A DNA stretch of 64,000 nucleotides from Streptomyces parvus (GCF_032121415.1 NZ_CP135079.1:6820001-6884000); one strand, 5' to 3'. Counted from the stretch's first letter, positions 44,645-55,776 are shown. The notes: generated by a model from the letters alone, not told the origin. Made by a program: numbers and translations.

Positions 44645-46078
44645 TCAGGTGAAACGCAGCCTGTTCTTAGTGGTGTTGCGCGCCACGAAGAGCGTGAGGA
44701 AGGCCTGTCCTGCCATGGCGCCGACGCGGTGCTCGCGGCCGTAGTAGGTGTTCTCACCCGACGCCCCGTAGGTGCGCCCGTCGGTGAAGCGGGCCATCAG
44801 GCGCAGCTGTTCCTCGTTGTGCAGCCGCTCCCAGGTGGCCGCGGCCGGATCGATACCGGTGTCCTGGGCGGTCAGGGTGACCAGCAGGTCGAAGTTGCCG
44901 AAGTAGAACGGGAAGTGCGTGCCCCAGTCGTTGCCCTCCGGGTAGTGGATCTGACCGGAGCCCGGCTGGTAGATGGTCTTCACCGTGCCGTCCGGGGCGG
45001 TGAAGGGTTTGTCGACCAGGGCGGAGTAGACGCGGGTGATGTTGTGCAGCGCGGCGCGGGGCGCGCTGCGGTCGGCGAGGCCGTACACGAAGCCTTCGTA
45101 GAGGCTCTGGTCGAAGGCGACCATGTAGAGCGGATGCAGGATGTTGTGGTTGTCGAGGGTGCCGTCGTCGGCGATGTTGGTGCCGCGCAGCCAGCTGGAG
45201 AGCCTGATGCCGTTGATCGTCGTGGTGCCGGTGAGGTCCGCGGGGCAGGCGGCGGCCGCGAGCAGCAGTTCGGTGTTGCGGCGCTTCCACGCGGTGGCGC
45301 GCGGGTGGCGGGGCATCATCACCTCCGCGAGTGAGAGGACGGCGGCGCTCCAGTTGTCCTCCTCGGCCTTGCTGTCGCCCGGGGTGACCACCGTTCCGTC
45401 TCGTCGCTTCTCATAGAGCTGGTGGCCGCTGGCGCCGACCAGGAACAGATCGTTCCCGGTGGTGAGCCGGTCCGCCTCCCAGGCGGTCATCGCGGCGATA
45501 TCGCGCCGTGCCTTGTCGTCCAGCTCGTCCCAGAAGATCCAGCCGGCGAGCGCCGTGTAGTACGCCCAGAGCGCGGTCTGCCAGCCGTTGCCCCAGCGGG
45601 TGGCCGGTGTGGTGTTGTTGGCCAGGTGCCGGGCGGCGAGTGTGCGGATGAGGTTGCGGGTGCGGATGGTGGCGTTGGCGGCGGAGAGCGCGGCCGGGTC
45701 GTAGACGCCGGTGACGAGGGCGGTAGCGGCGGCGACGGCGGCCATCGCGGGCAGCCGGATCGCGCGCTCGTCGGTGCCCTTGAGGTCGATGTAGCCGTCC
45801 GGGAGGTACGTCCGGTAGGTGGACGCGTACCACGGGCCTATGAGGTAGCGGGAGCTGCCGGCCAGGATCTTCCTCACGCGTCGCCCCGCCGCGTCCTGGG
45901 CGGGGTAGGAGCCCAGCCGCTTCCAGTCGACCGGTACGACGCCCCCCTCCGCGGCTTCGCGCGGGACGGCCGCGTCCTGGGCGCGCGCGGTGGCGGGCAG
46001 GCCCAGCGCGGCGGATGCGCCGAAAGCCAGCGAGGTGGTGAGGAGCCGACGGCGGGTCGGGCGGTGCGGAGATGTCAT
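44645..46078 (-). CDS. Tat-exported alpha-toroid protein, candidate glycan lyase
   Basis: This 477-residue exported protein has a twin-arginine signal (PTRRRLLTTSLAFGASAALG, ending near ARAQDAA) and an all-helical body with Trp-rich repeats (WGNGWQTALWAYYTALAGW, FWDELDDKARRDIAAM, AEEDNWSAAVLSLAE). DNHNILHPLYM and the late segment PEGNDWGTHFPFYFGNFD are likely parts of the active-site groove. The helical body resembles that of the 22.9-26 kb protein (TQWGRTLFF, LLWDELDERTR) but has no beta-sandwich or discoidin module. No family could be assigned. The ATG at 46078 follows a LacI relic on the same strand. Confidence 0.65.
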   Translation of the reverse strand: MTSPHRPTRRRLLTTSLAFGASAALGLPATARAQDAAVPREAAEGGVVPVDWKRLGSYPAQDAAGRRVRKILAGSSRYLIGPWYASTYRTYLPDGYIDLKGTDERAIRLPAMAAVAAATALVTGVYDPAALSAANATIRTRNLIRTLAARHLANNTTPATRWGNGWQTALWAYYTALAGWIFWDELDDKARRDIAAMTAWEADRLTTGNDLFLVGASGHQLYEKRRDGTVVTPGDSKAEEDNWSAAVLSLAEVMMPRHPRATAWKRRNTELLLAAAACPADLTGTTTINGIRLSSWLRGTNIADDGTLDNHNILHPLYMVAFDQSLYEGFVYGLADRSAPRAALHNITRVYSALVDKPFTAPDGTVKTIYQPGSGQIHYPEGNDWGTHFPFYFGNFDLLVTLTAQDTGIDPAAATWERLHNEEQLRLMARFTDGRTYGASGENTYYGREHRVGAMAGQAFLTLFVARNTTKNRLRFT

Positions 46079-46526
46079 GCGGCGCTCCCGTGGGGCGAGA
46101 TGCGGATGATGTTCCGTACGGTCTTGATTTCGTACCGGGTCCGTCCGGCTCCCGGTTCGCTGTCCAGCTGTGAGGCGCCGGCGCCGGTGGCGAGGCGCGG
46201 TTCTCCCCGGGCGTCGCCCCGCATCTCCTCGATGAGGGCGATGAGGACGGTGAGGCCCCGTCCGGAGGCCTCCCGGGCCGCATGGTGCGCCGGCTCCGCG
46301 AAGTGGGGCGTCGTGAGGTCCGGGACGGCGAACGCGATCAGGCCGCTGTGTCCAGTGCGCAGTCGGCGGGCCGACGCGTTGGGGCGGTAGCCGAGCCCGC
46401 CGACGGCCTCCATCACTCGAACGCGGGTCGCATCGGAGACCCGAGGCGCATGGCGTGCAACGTTGGACACGGTTTGCTGGAGACCCCGGCCCGCTTCGCC
46501 GCATCCTTGAACGTGACCGCCCCCAT
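46079..46526 (-). pseudogene. LacI family regulator, frameshifted and truncated
   Basis: From the ATG at 46526 the start is intact (MGAVTFKDAAKRAGVSSK), then one base is missing in the HTH near 46475. The next frame continues VSNVARHAPRVSDATRVRV and ASARRLRTGHSGLIAFAVPD to about GATGAGASQL, where homology stops. It is a close paralogue of the LacI gene at 55.9 kb. The effector-binding domain is missing and the remaining frame ends within the toroid gene start. Confidence 0.75.
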
Positions 46527-46960
46527 TCACCAGCCTTCCAGCCTCGCTTTCCTCGATTATGCACGGTGGAAGGCGCGTTGTCCGCCCCCCGGAGGGCGAC
46601 GAAAACCCTGCCGAACAAGGGTTCAGCTCGGGGACACACATCGTGTTGCAACGTTGGAATAGCGGCATGGCGACCATGCCGGATCACTGGCGGGCCGCAG
46701 GTTCACACCACCGCTGCAAGGTCTTCGACCGTCTCCCGTCGCACGAGAGGCTCTCGATGGCTCCGCACCGCCCGAACTCCCCGCTGCGCAAGCTCCGCGG
46801 CTTCCTGAGATCCGCCGGCGCCGTACTGGTGCACAAAGGCGGACCGTTCGTCTTCCACGATGCTGTCCACCAGTACGGCAGGCCGTGCGGCTCGTCCCCG
46901 CCGCATTCGGCACAGCGGCCTCTACGAGGTCGGCACGCTCGGCACGCGGGGAACATCATG
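46527..46960. other. Decayed intergenic region with operator
   Basis: No recognisable gene is seen on either strand. The region contains a CAACGTTG-type site near 46650 upstream of the LacI relic. Confidence 0.45.
46646..46659. promoter_or_regulatory. LacI-type operator TTGCAACGTTGGAA
   Basis: A near-perfect palindrome with the CAACGTTG core lies 120 bp upstream of the LacI relic and 568 bp upstream of the toroid gene. It matches the sites at 26.09 and 55.77 kb. Confidence 0.55.
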
Positions 46961-46962
46961 GG

Positions 46963-47011
46963 CTACCCGCTACCCGCTACCCGCTACCCGCTACCCGCTA
47001 CCCGCTACCCG
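46963..47011. repeat. Heptanucleotide tandem repeat, seven copies of CTACCCG
   Basis: Seven exact head-to-tail copies of CTACCCG span 49 bp, 34 bp beyond the 3' end of the GH2 gene. Identity of all copies suggests recent slippage; copy number may vary between strains. Confidence 0.95.
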
Positions 47012-47044
47012 CTGTCGCCGGGGGCCGCAGCGCCGACGCCCCGC

Positions 47045-48859
<1,815 letters not shown>

Positions 48860-48913
48860 GCGAAGAACTCCGGTGGTGGGGAACGAGGGTGAACGGGGGA
48901 GGGGAGACGACCG

Positions 48914-49540
48914 TCAGGCCGCCTTCGCGCCCCCGGCGGAGCGGATCTCCACCGCGGCCGCGGCGAAGGCCAGCGGCCCCGGCAGCAGGGGCACCAGCAG
49001 CGGCACCGACCAGGCCAGCAGCGCGGCCAGTACCACGGCGGCGGCCAGCAGCGCGCTGCCGCGCGGGTCGCCGAGCGAGCGGGCCAGGCTCTCGCGGGCG
49101 GACAGCTGGTGCGGTGCGTCCAGCGCGGTGGCCCGCAGTGCCACGAGGGCGGTGGCGAGTACGGTCAGCGCCAGCGCGGGCGCCACCACCGCAGCTCCCG
49201 GCAGGGCACTGCGCACCAAGGCGGCGTCGATCAGCACGACCGCCACGAGCAGCGGCGGGAGCAGCCCGGCAGCCAGCGAACCGACGGTGACCCGGGCGCG
49301 CAGGCGGCGCAGATACCCGGCCGCCGTCACCGGGGCCCTGCCGCTCGCGCCGTCCCGCAGCGTCGCGGCCCCGGCGGCGAAGGCTGCCGGAGCGGTCACG
49401 ATGGGCAGGCAGGCGAGTGCCGTCACGAGGCCGACGAGCAGCATGTCCGCGAAGAGGGTGAACCCACTGCCGAAGAGTTCTCCGGGCTCACGGCGGTCGG
49501 CCGGGCGGAGCGGGGCGAGGCGGGCGGGTGCGTGGGTCAT
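48914..49540 (-). CDS. DUF624 (YesL-like) membrane protein
   Basis: This 208-residue protein has five or six membrane segments. YesL/DUF624 proteins are found beside sugar ABC transporters of plant cell wall degradation clusters; their role is not known. FADMLLVGLVTALACLPIVTAPAA is the family-like first part. The gene lies 5 bp after the second permease gene. Confidence 0.75.
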   Translation of the reverse strand: MTHAPARLAPLRPADRREPGELFGSGFTLFADMLLVGLVTALACLPIVTAPAAFAAGAATLRDGASGRAPVTAAGYLRRLRARVTVGSLAAGLLPPLLVAVVLIDAALVRSALPGAAVVAPALALTVLATALVALRATALDAPHQLSARESLARSLGDPRGSALLAAAVVLAALLAWSVPLLVPLLPGPLAFAAAAVEIRSAGGAKAA

Positions 49541-49545
49541 GGTGC

Positions 49546-50382
49546 TCAGCCCTTCAGACCGGTGGTCGCCATGCCCTGCACCAGATAGCGCTGGAAGACG
49601 AAGAAGAACAGCACGATCGGCAGCACGGAGATCACCGACATCGCGAACATCGGCCCGTAGGCGGAGGTGCTGGACTGGTCGACGAAGGAGCGCAGGGCGA
49701 GGGTGATGGTGAACTTCTCCGGGGCGAACAGATAGATCATCTGCGTGAAGAAGTCGTTCCACGTCCAGATGAACGTGAAGATCGCCGTGGTGATCAGCGC
49801 GGGCCGGGTCAACGGCAGCGTGATCGACAGATACGTACGGAACGGGCCGCAGCCGTCGATCCGCGCGGACTCCTCCAGCTCGCGCGGCAGCCCGCGCATG
49901 AACTGCACGATGAGGAAGACGAAGAACGCCTCGGTCGCCAGGAACTTCGGCAGGATCAGAGGCCAGTAGGAGTCCACCATGCCGAGCTGGTTGAAGATGA
50001 TGTACTGCGGGATCAGCACCACGTGATGCGGCAGCATCAGCGTCGCCACCATGAAGGCGAACATCACCCGGCTCATCCGGAACCGCAGCCGGGCGAAGGC
50101 GTAGGCGGCCAGCGAGCACGACAGCACATTGCCGAGAACGGCCCCCGTGGCGATCAGCAGCGTGTTGCCGAGGAGACGGCTCACCGCGACCCCGGAGACC
50201 CCCTCCAGCGCCGTCGTGTAGTTCGACCACTCCAGGCTGCTCGGCCACAGGTCCAGGCTGGTGACCACCTCCTCGGCCGGCTTGAGCGAGGTCGCCAGCA
50301 GCCAGGCCAGCGGATACAACAGGACGAGCAGCCCCAACAGAGCGAGCGTGTGCGGCGCCCAGCGCCTGACGGCGAGATTCAT
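49546..50382 (-). CDS. Sugar ABC permease (MalG type)
   Basis: This 278-residue permease has six membrane segments and the EAA loop ELEESARIDGCGPFRTYLSI. Its start overlaps the stop of the upstream permease gene by 4 bp. It forms the import channel with its neighbour; the ATPase must come from elsewhere. Confidence 0.87.
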   Translation of the reverse strand: MNLAVRRWAPHTLALLGLLVLLYPLAWLLATSLKPAEEVVTSLDLWPSSLEWSNYTTALEGVSGVAVSRLLGNTLLIATGAVLGNVLSCSLAAYAFARLRFRMSRVMFAFMVATLMLPHHVVLIPQYIIFNQLGMVDSYWPLILPKFLATEAFFVFLIVQFMRGLPRELEESARIDGCGPFRTYLSITLPLTRPALITTAIFTFIWTWNDFFTQMIYLFAPEKFTITLALRSFVDQSSTSAYGPMFAMSVISVLPIVLFFFVFQRYLVQGMATTGLKG

Positions 50383-51353
50383 CGCCCCTCCTCGTCCGCG
50401 TAGAAGACCCAGGACCGGGACGTCCTGAAGAGCACCAGCGTGACCACGCCGATGGCGATCAGCAGCAGCCAGGCCATGGCCGCCGCGTAGCCCATGTGCG
50501 AGGCGGTGAACCCGCGTTCGTACAGATACAGCGTGTAGAACATCGTCGAGTCGGCGGGGCCGCCGGTGCCGCCGCTGATGGCGAAGGCCGGGGTGAACAC
50601 CTGGAACGACTGGATCATCTCCAGCACCAGGTTGAAGAAGACCACCGGCGAGAGCATCGGCACCGTGATGGAGACGAACTGCCGCCAGCGGCCCGCCCCG
50701 TCCAGCGCCGCCGCCTCGTACAGGTCCGGCGAGATCTGCTGGAGACCGGCCAGGAAGATGACCATCGGCGCACCGAACTGCCACACGGTCAGCAGCACCA
50801 CGACGAACACCGTCAGATCGGGATCGCCGACCCAGCCGCCGCTGTCGACGCCGATCGCCCCGAGCAGGTCGGGGACCGTACCGCCGTCGTTGAAGAGCGC
50901 CCGCCACACCAGGGCGACGGTCATGCTCGCACCGAGCAGGGAGGGTGCGTAGAAGGCGGAGCGGTAGAAGGAACGGCCGCGGCCGAGATTCTTGAGCAGC
51001 ATCGCCGCGCCGAGCGCGAGGACCAGCTTCAGCGGCACGGCGACCACCACGTACAGCAGGGTCGTGCCGACCGAGCGCCAGTAGCGCGGGTCCTCGGTGA
51101 GCATCTCCGTGTAGTTGCGCAGCCCGACCCAGCGCGGCGCCTCGAAGAGGTTGTAGTCGGTGAACGAGAGATAGAGGGACACCGCCATGGGGACGAGCGT
51201 CAGGACCGCCGCCCCGAGCATCCACGGGGTGAGGAAGACGTAGGCGGGCCACTGCTTCTCCCGCCGGACGCGGCGGCGCTTGGGGCCTCCGGGCCGGGGC
51301 GGTCCTGGCGCCCGGTCGGCGCCCGCGGGCGCCTTGGCCGACACCGTGCTCAT
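50379..51353 (-). CDS. Sugar ABC permease (MalF type)
   Basis: This 324-residue permease has a basic cytoplasmic N-terminus (KRRRVRREKQWP), six membrane segments and the EAA loop LYEAAALDGAGRWRQFVSIT. Its start overlaps the stop of the binding-protein gene. Confidence 0.87.
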   Translation of the reverse strand: MSTVSAKAPAGADRAPGPPRPGGPKRRRVRREKQWPAYVFLTPWMLGAAVLTLVPMAVSLYLSFTDYNLFEAPRWVGLRNYTEMLTEDPRYWRSVGTTLLYVVVAVPLKLVLALGAAMLLKNLGRGRSFYRSAFYAPSLLGASMTVALVWRALFNDGGTVPDLLGAIGVDSGGWVGDPDLTVFVVVLLTVWQFGAPMVIFLAGLQQISPDLYEAAALDGAGRWRQFVSITVPMLSPVVFFNLVLEMIQSFQVFTPAFAISGGTGGPADSTMFYTLYLYERGFTASHMGYAAAMAWLLLIAIGVVTLVLFRTSRSWVFYADEEGR

Positions 51354-52687
51354 GACCGCAGCTCCCGCTTCGCCTCGTCGATCAGTTCGCGCGCCGCCTG
51401 CCGGGGGGTGGCCAGGCCGTACATGACGCGTTGGTACGTGCGGTTGAAGGCGGTCTGGATCGCCACGTCGCCTCGCGGTGGCGCGGTCGGCGGCGCGTCC
51501 AGGCCGTACTCCTCCATCCGCAGCGCGTACCGGTAGATGTCCAGCTCCGCCCCCTTGAGCGTCTTGGCGACGCGGGCGGCGATGGTCCGGTTCGGGGGAG
51601 TGGACCGGGAGAAGCCGAGGATGTCCCCGGCTCTCGGGTCGTTGAGGAGAAAGTCCACCAGCGCGGTCGCCTCCTTCGGATGCTCGGTGTGCGCCCCGAC
51701 GCCGAGGAGCATCGACGGCTTGAAGTACGCGCCCTGGCGGCCGCCTGTCGTCGGTACGGGCGCGAACCGCACCTGCTCGCCGAGCAGCGCCGGATAGCCG
51801 GGGAACGGCGCGTCCCAGGTGAAATCGGCGGCGGCCAGCCGACGGCCCATCGGGGATGTCTCGGTACTGGTCGCCTGGGAGGTGTCCTCGGCCCGCGCGA
51901 CGACCCCGTCGTCGCGCAGGTCGTCGCAGAAGGTCCAGAACTCCGTGAGGTCGTCCTCCGTGAAGCCCAGCCGGGTCTGGCTCGCGTAGAGCCGGCCGCC
52001 CCGGCTGCGCAGCCACACCTCGAAGACGTCCTCGTTGACGCCACCGTCGTTGGCGCCGCCCACCGTGCGCCCGTCCGGCGCCCGCTCGCCCAGCGCGGTG
52101 ATGCGCCGGTTGGCCGCCGCCCACTCCCGCCAGGTCCAGCCGGGGTGCGGGGTGGCCACCCCCGCCTTCCTGTACAGCCGGGTGTCGTACGCGAATCCCG
52201 TGATGCCACGGCCCATCGGCAGGGCGTACTGCTCGTCCTCGTATGTCCCGGTGCGCACGAACTCCGCGTCCATCTCGTCGCTGCGGATCGCCCCCTCGGA
52301 CAGGGCAGCGGAGAGCGACAGGAGCGCGCCGCCGCCCGCGTACTGCGACACCTGCCGGTAGTCCAGCTGCGCCACGTCCGGGATGCCGCCGCCCGCCGCC
52401 TGGGTGGCGAGCTTCTGCATGTACGAGCCGAAGTCGGCGTTGGAGGTGGCGACCCTGACCCTCGGGTTCTCCTTCTCGAAGAGACGGACGGCTCGTTCGG
52501 TGCGTTCGGCACGGTCGTCGTTGCCCCACCAGGAAAAGGTGAGCGTGACGCCTTTGGACGAGCCGCCGCCGGTGGCGGAGCAGGCGGACAGCGACCCCGC
52601 CAGGGCGGTGCCGACACCGGCCCCGGCGGCGGCCAGGAAGGCGCGCCGGCCCGGGAGATGGCGTCGGCACTCGGGGGGCTCGGACAT
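51350..52687 (-). CDS. ABC transporter substrate-binding lipoprotein
   Basis: This 445-residue family 1 binding protein has a Tat-type lipoprotein signal (GRRAFLAAAGAGVGTALAG, lipobox LSAC). The mature part opens with VTLTFSWWGNDDR. CTGGAGGGA precedes the ATG at 52687. It delivers the operon's oligosaccharide to the two permeases. The upstream cupin gene ends 150 bp before this start, so an internal promoter is possible. Confidence 0.86.
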   Translation of the reverse strand: MSEPPECRRHLPGRRAFLAAAGAGVGTALAGSLSACSATGGGSSKGVTLTFSWWGNDDRAERTERAVRLFEKENPRVRVATSNADFGSYMQKLATQAAGGGIPDVAQLDYRQVSQYAGGGALLSLSAALSEGAIRSDEMDAEFVRTGTYEDEQYALPMGRGITGFAYDTRLYRKAGVATPHPGWTWREWAAANRRITALGERAPDGRTVGGANDGGVNEDVFEVWLRSRGGRLYASQTRLGFTEDDLTEFWTFCDDLRDDGVVARAEDTSQATSTETSPMGRRLAAADFTWDAPFPGYPALLGEQVRFAPVPTTGGRQGAYFKPSMLLGVGAHTEHPKEATALVDFLLNDPRAGDILGFSRSTPPNRTIAARVAKTLKGAELDIYRYALRMEEYGLDAPPTAPPRGDVAIQTAFNRTYQRVMYGLATPRQAARELIDEAKRELRS

Positions 52688-52837
52688 GGTTCCCTCCAGG
52701 GGAGGAGAGTCGGATGGGGAGGGGCCCCGACGAGGGGCGATGGGCCCGATGAAGGGCATGAGGCCGGGGGCCGGCGGACGATCGGCGGGCCGGATGCGCC
52801 GGCGGGCGGCCGGCGCGTCCGAGGGCTCGACGGGCGG

Positions 52838-53563
52838 TCAGATGCCCTGGTACACGGCCAGCCGGCCGCACATGCCGAACCGGCCCGTGGCCGTCGGTCC
52901 GGTCGAGGCGACCCGGGCCCCGTCGAGATGGTGTACGTCCTGCTCGCGCAGCGCGTCGAGATGACCGCCGGTCGCCCGGGCGGCGGCCTCGGCGCCCTCG
53001 CGCCACCGCCGCTCCCAGTCGTCCAGCCGGGGCCGCACCAACGCGGCGGCCGCCCGCTGGAAGTCGGCCAGCGGACCCGGGGCACCGGCCTCCGTGGCCG
53101 CGCGCAGCTCCAGGAACTGCCGGGTCGCCAGGTCGCGTCGGGCCCGGGCGACCCGCGCCTGTTCCGCCTCGGGGAGATCGGCGGGGATGCGGACGGCGTC
53201 CGCGTACGTCGCCTCGTCGACGAGCCGGTCCGGCGGCAGGGTGAGGACCGCGTCACCGGCCTCCGGCAGCCCGCTGTTCTGCATCACCACGGTGATCTCC
53301 AGACCGCCGTCGTTCACCAGCCGGTGGATCGTGCCCGGGGTGAACCAGGCCACCACGCCGGGCTCCAGTGGCGTCTCCCGGTAGCCCGAGGTGGTCAGCG
53401 TCTGGACCGTCCCGCGCCCGGCGGTCACCACGTACCCCTCGGTGCAGGCCAGATGGAGATGCGGGGTGCCGCCGCCGGGCAGGCCCTCCACGGTCGGCCA
53501 GTCGTAGACGCTGAGCCGGGACACCCCGACCGCGCCGGGGAAGCCGTCGTACGCCGAGGTCAC
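52838..53563 (-). CDS. Cupin-domain protein
   Basis: This 241-residue protein has a single cupin fold in its first half (GTPHLHLACTEGYVV for the H-x-H-x-E motif, PGTIHRLVNDGGLE for the second motif), then a helical C-terminal part. The GTG at 53563 overlaps the stop of the DUF6807 gene (GTGA) and has GGAGG about 10 bp upstream. Cupins of this sort bind metal and may isomerise sugars or act as sensors; the role here is unknown. Confidence 0.78.
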   Translation of the reverse strand: MTSAYDGFPGAVGVSRLSVYDWPTVEGLPGGGTPHLHLACTEGYVVTAGRGTVQTLTTSGYRETPLEPGVVAWFTPGTIHRLVNDGGLEITVVMQNSGLPEAGDAVLTLPPDRLVDEATYADAVRIPADLPEAEQARVARARRDLATRQFLELRAATEAGAPGPLADFQRAAAALVRPRLDDWERRWREGAEAAARATGGHLDALREQDVHHLDGARVASTGPTATGRFGMCGRLAVYQGI

Positions 53564-54483
53564 CACGGGTGCGCCTCCAGGTGGGCGGCGACCCGCTCCC
53601 GGTCCCAGGCCCCGTCGGCCACATGGACGCGGTAGCCGCGGGTGAGCGCGTCGCCGGGGGCGAGGACCAGCTCCTCGGAGAAGGCCCAGGAGGGGGCGAC
53701 TGCGGCGAAGGGACCGTTGCGGACGAACCAGTGCGCCGGGTGTGTTCCCTTCTCTCCGAGGTGGTCGTTGGAGCGCGCGTGTTCGAAGACGACGGTGGCG
53801 TGGCCGTCGCGCCCGTCGTGCTCGCCGCTGTAGGCCAGCCACGCGGCCTGACTGCCCATCAACTCCGTTGCTCGACCGTCGTTCTCGGCGGTGAAGACGT
53901 GGCCGTCGCGGAAGGCGCGCGGTCCGCGCCAGAAGAGCCCGGTGTACCCGGCGGCGGGGCGGCCGTGCGTGGTCGGGCTTCCGAAGCGCAGCGGCACCTC
54001 GCGCCGGTTGGTGATCGAAGACCTCCAGGTCAGCGACCAGATGCCCGTGTCCTCGTCGACGTCACGGACCTCGACGCGGCGCTCCTCCTCGGCCCACAGC
54101 GCGCCGTCGTGCGGGTGCCAGGTGAGGTGCTCGGCGATGACGGCGCGGTCGGGCGCGACGGCCACCTCCTCGAAGGCGACGTGGCTCATCGAACCGATCC
54201 GGTCCGGCAGGGCGAGGTATCCCTCGCCGTGCACGTAGGTGTTGCCGCCCCACAGGTTCTGCCCCGACAGGTGTGAGGCCGTGAGCTGGAGCCCTTTGTG
54301 CCAACGGTGGTCGTTGGGGCGGTAGCCGGTGACCGTCGCACCGGACAGTGTGCGGATCGGGTGCAGATACGGCTTGGGGGCCTCCCAGTCCGCTTCGGGC
54401 CGGTAGACGTAGGAGAGCAGGTCCGTCGTCCCGTGCGAGACGGTGATCCGGTCCCCGTGGACGTGGATCAGCGAGAGAGTCAT
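53560..54483 (-). CDS. DUF6807 (PmoA-like) protein
   Basis: This 307-residue protein contains the family hallmark HPIRTLSGATVTGYRPNDHR (the Asp-His-Arg cluster), then GLFWRGPRAFRDG. DUF6807/PmoA proteins accompany Gfo/Idh oxidoreductases in many sugar loci; an enzymatic role in carbohydrate oxidation is suspected but not established. The start overlaps the Gfo/Idh stop by 4 bp, so they are co-translated. Confidence 0.82.
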   Translation of the reverse strand: MTLSLIHVHGDRITVSHGTTDLLSYVYRPEADWEAPKPYLHPIRTLSGATVTGYRPNDHRWHKGLQLTASHLSGQNLWGGNTYVHGEGYLALPDRIGSMSHVAFEEVAVAPDRAVIAEHLTWHPHDGALWAEEERRVEVRDVDEDTGIWSLTWRSSITNRREVPLRFGSPTTHGRPAAGYTGLFWRGPRAFRDGHVFTAENDGRATELMGSQAAWLAYSGEHDGRDGHATVVFEHARSNDHLGEKGTHPAHWFVRNGPFAAVAPSWAFSEELVLAPGDALTRGYRVHVADGAWDRERVAAHLEAHPW

Positions 54484-55625
54484 GCGCGGTCCTCCTCAGG
54501 GACGCCCGCCGGGGCCCAGCCCGGGGCGCCGCCGTGCAGTGCGGTGTAGTAGGGGTCGCCCGGGCCGATCTCCCCCGCCCGGACGGTGGTACCGGTGAAC
54601 GCGGATTTGTACAGCGCGGTGATCAGCTCCAGCGTCCGACGGCCGCCCCCGCCGCTGGTCCGGTGGCGGCGGCCCTGGGCGATGTCCTGGACGAGAACGC
54701 GGAGCTGGGCGAGGTGGGAGCTCGGTTCGTCGGCGCCGAAGTCCCGCCACTCGCGTGCCGTCTCCACCGGCACGCCGGGCGCGGGGGTGATGCGCCAGTC
54801 CGCGTTGCCGTAGCCGTACAGATGCGTCAGCTCGACCGTGGCCAGCTCGCAGTCGATACGGATGCGGCTCACCTCGTCCGGGCTGAGCACGCTGTTGACC
54901 AGGGTGGCGACGGCGCCCGAGGCGAAGCGGATCTGCGCGGTGGAGACGTCCTCGGTCTCCACGTCGTGGACCAGGCGCGCGACCATTCCGTGCACCTCGG
55001 ACCATGGGCCCAGCAGGTCCAGCAGCAGATCGGTCTGGTGGATGCCGTGGCCCATCGCCGGTCCGCCGCCCTCGGTGGCCCACCGCCCGCGCCACGGCAC
55101 CGCGTAGTAGGCGGTGTCGCGGTACCAGGTGGTCTGGCAGTGGGCGACCAGAGGCCTGCCCAGCGCCCCACGTTCCAGCAATGCCCGGACATGCCGCGCC
55201 CCCGAACCGAATCGGTGCTGGAAGACGATGGCCGCGTAAGGATCGCCCGGGCCACCGGTCCCGGCCGCCTCGATCGCGTCGTAGTCGGCGAGCGACGGGC
55301 ACGGCGGCTTCTCGCACCACACCCAGGCGCCCGCCTTCAGCGCGGCCACGGACTGCTCGCGGTGCACGGCGGGCGGGGTGCACAGCACGACCAGGTCCGG
55401 CCGCACCTCCGCGAGCATCGCCTCCACGTCTGTGCCGTGGTACGGGATCGACTCCTCGACGGCGAGGAGACGAGCCGCCGCCTCGACGACGTCCACTGCC
55501 GCCACTACCTCCACCCGCCCTTCGGCGGCGAGCGTCCGCAGCGCGGGCAGGTGGCTGGTGCGGGCGATTCCTCCCGCGCCGACCACGGCGGTGCGCAGCG
55601 GGGAGGGCGAGCGGTGCGCAGACAT
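54480..55625 (-). CDS. Gfo/Idh/MocA family oxidoreductase
   Basis: This 381-residue NAD(P)-dependent sugar oxidoreductase has a Rossmann start AVVGAGGIARTSHLPAL, the EKP motif in WVWCEKPPC, and the C-terminal GGPAMGHGIHQTDLLLDL with the catalytic His region. GAGAGGGG precedes the ATG at 55625. It is the first gene of the operon, whose promoter carries the CAACGTTG operator. The substrate is unknown; by context it may oxidise the glycone released by the GH2 enzyme or act with DUF6807. Confidence 0.86.
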   Translation of the reverse strand: MSAHRSPSPLRTAVVGAGGIARTSHLPALRTLAAEGRVEVVAAVDVVEAAARLLAVEESIPYHGTDVEAMLAEVRPDLVVLCTPPAVHREQSVAALKAGAWVWCEKPPCPSLADYDAIEAAGTGGPGDPYAAIVFQHRFGSGARHVRALLERGALGRPLVAHCQTTWYRDTAYYAVPWRGRWATEGGGPAMGHGIHQTDLLLDLLGPWSEVHGMVARLVHDVETEDVSTAQIRFASGAVATLVNSVLSPDEVSRIRIDCELATVELTHLYGYGNADWRITPAPGVPVETAREWRDFGADEPSSHLAQLRVLVQDIAQGRRHRTSGGGGRRTLELITALYKSAFTGTTVRAGEIGPGDPYYTALHGGAPGWAPAGVPEEDRA

Positions 55626-55760
55626 GAAGCCCCTCTCGTGAGGCGGTCGGGACGGGGTGGCGAACGGCGGGCGCGTGTGCACGTGACGGTCCACGCGCCC
55701 GGGGCAGCCCGGCGGGGTGAAGCCGTTCGGAGGCCGGGAACGGCCTGGCCGAACTCCTCT

Positions 55761-55776
55761 GTTCCAACGTTGTAAC
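55761..55776. promoter_or_regulatory. LacI-type operator GTTCCAACGTTGTAAC
   Basis: A palindrome with one mismatched pair covers the -10 box of the Gfo/Idh operon promoter. It lies 118 bp upstream of the divergent LacI gene's start at 55894 and 136 bp upstream of the oxidoreductase start. Confidence 0.65.

Noticed and set aside
46559..46960. Possible protein gene on either strand between the LacI relic and the heptamer repeat
   Set aside because: Frames of up to about 130 codons exist but no recognisable domain or credible start was found.
46963..47011. CRISPR array
   Set aside because: Units are only 7 bp, contiguous and without spacers; no cas genes are present.
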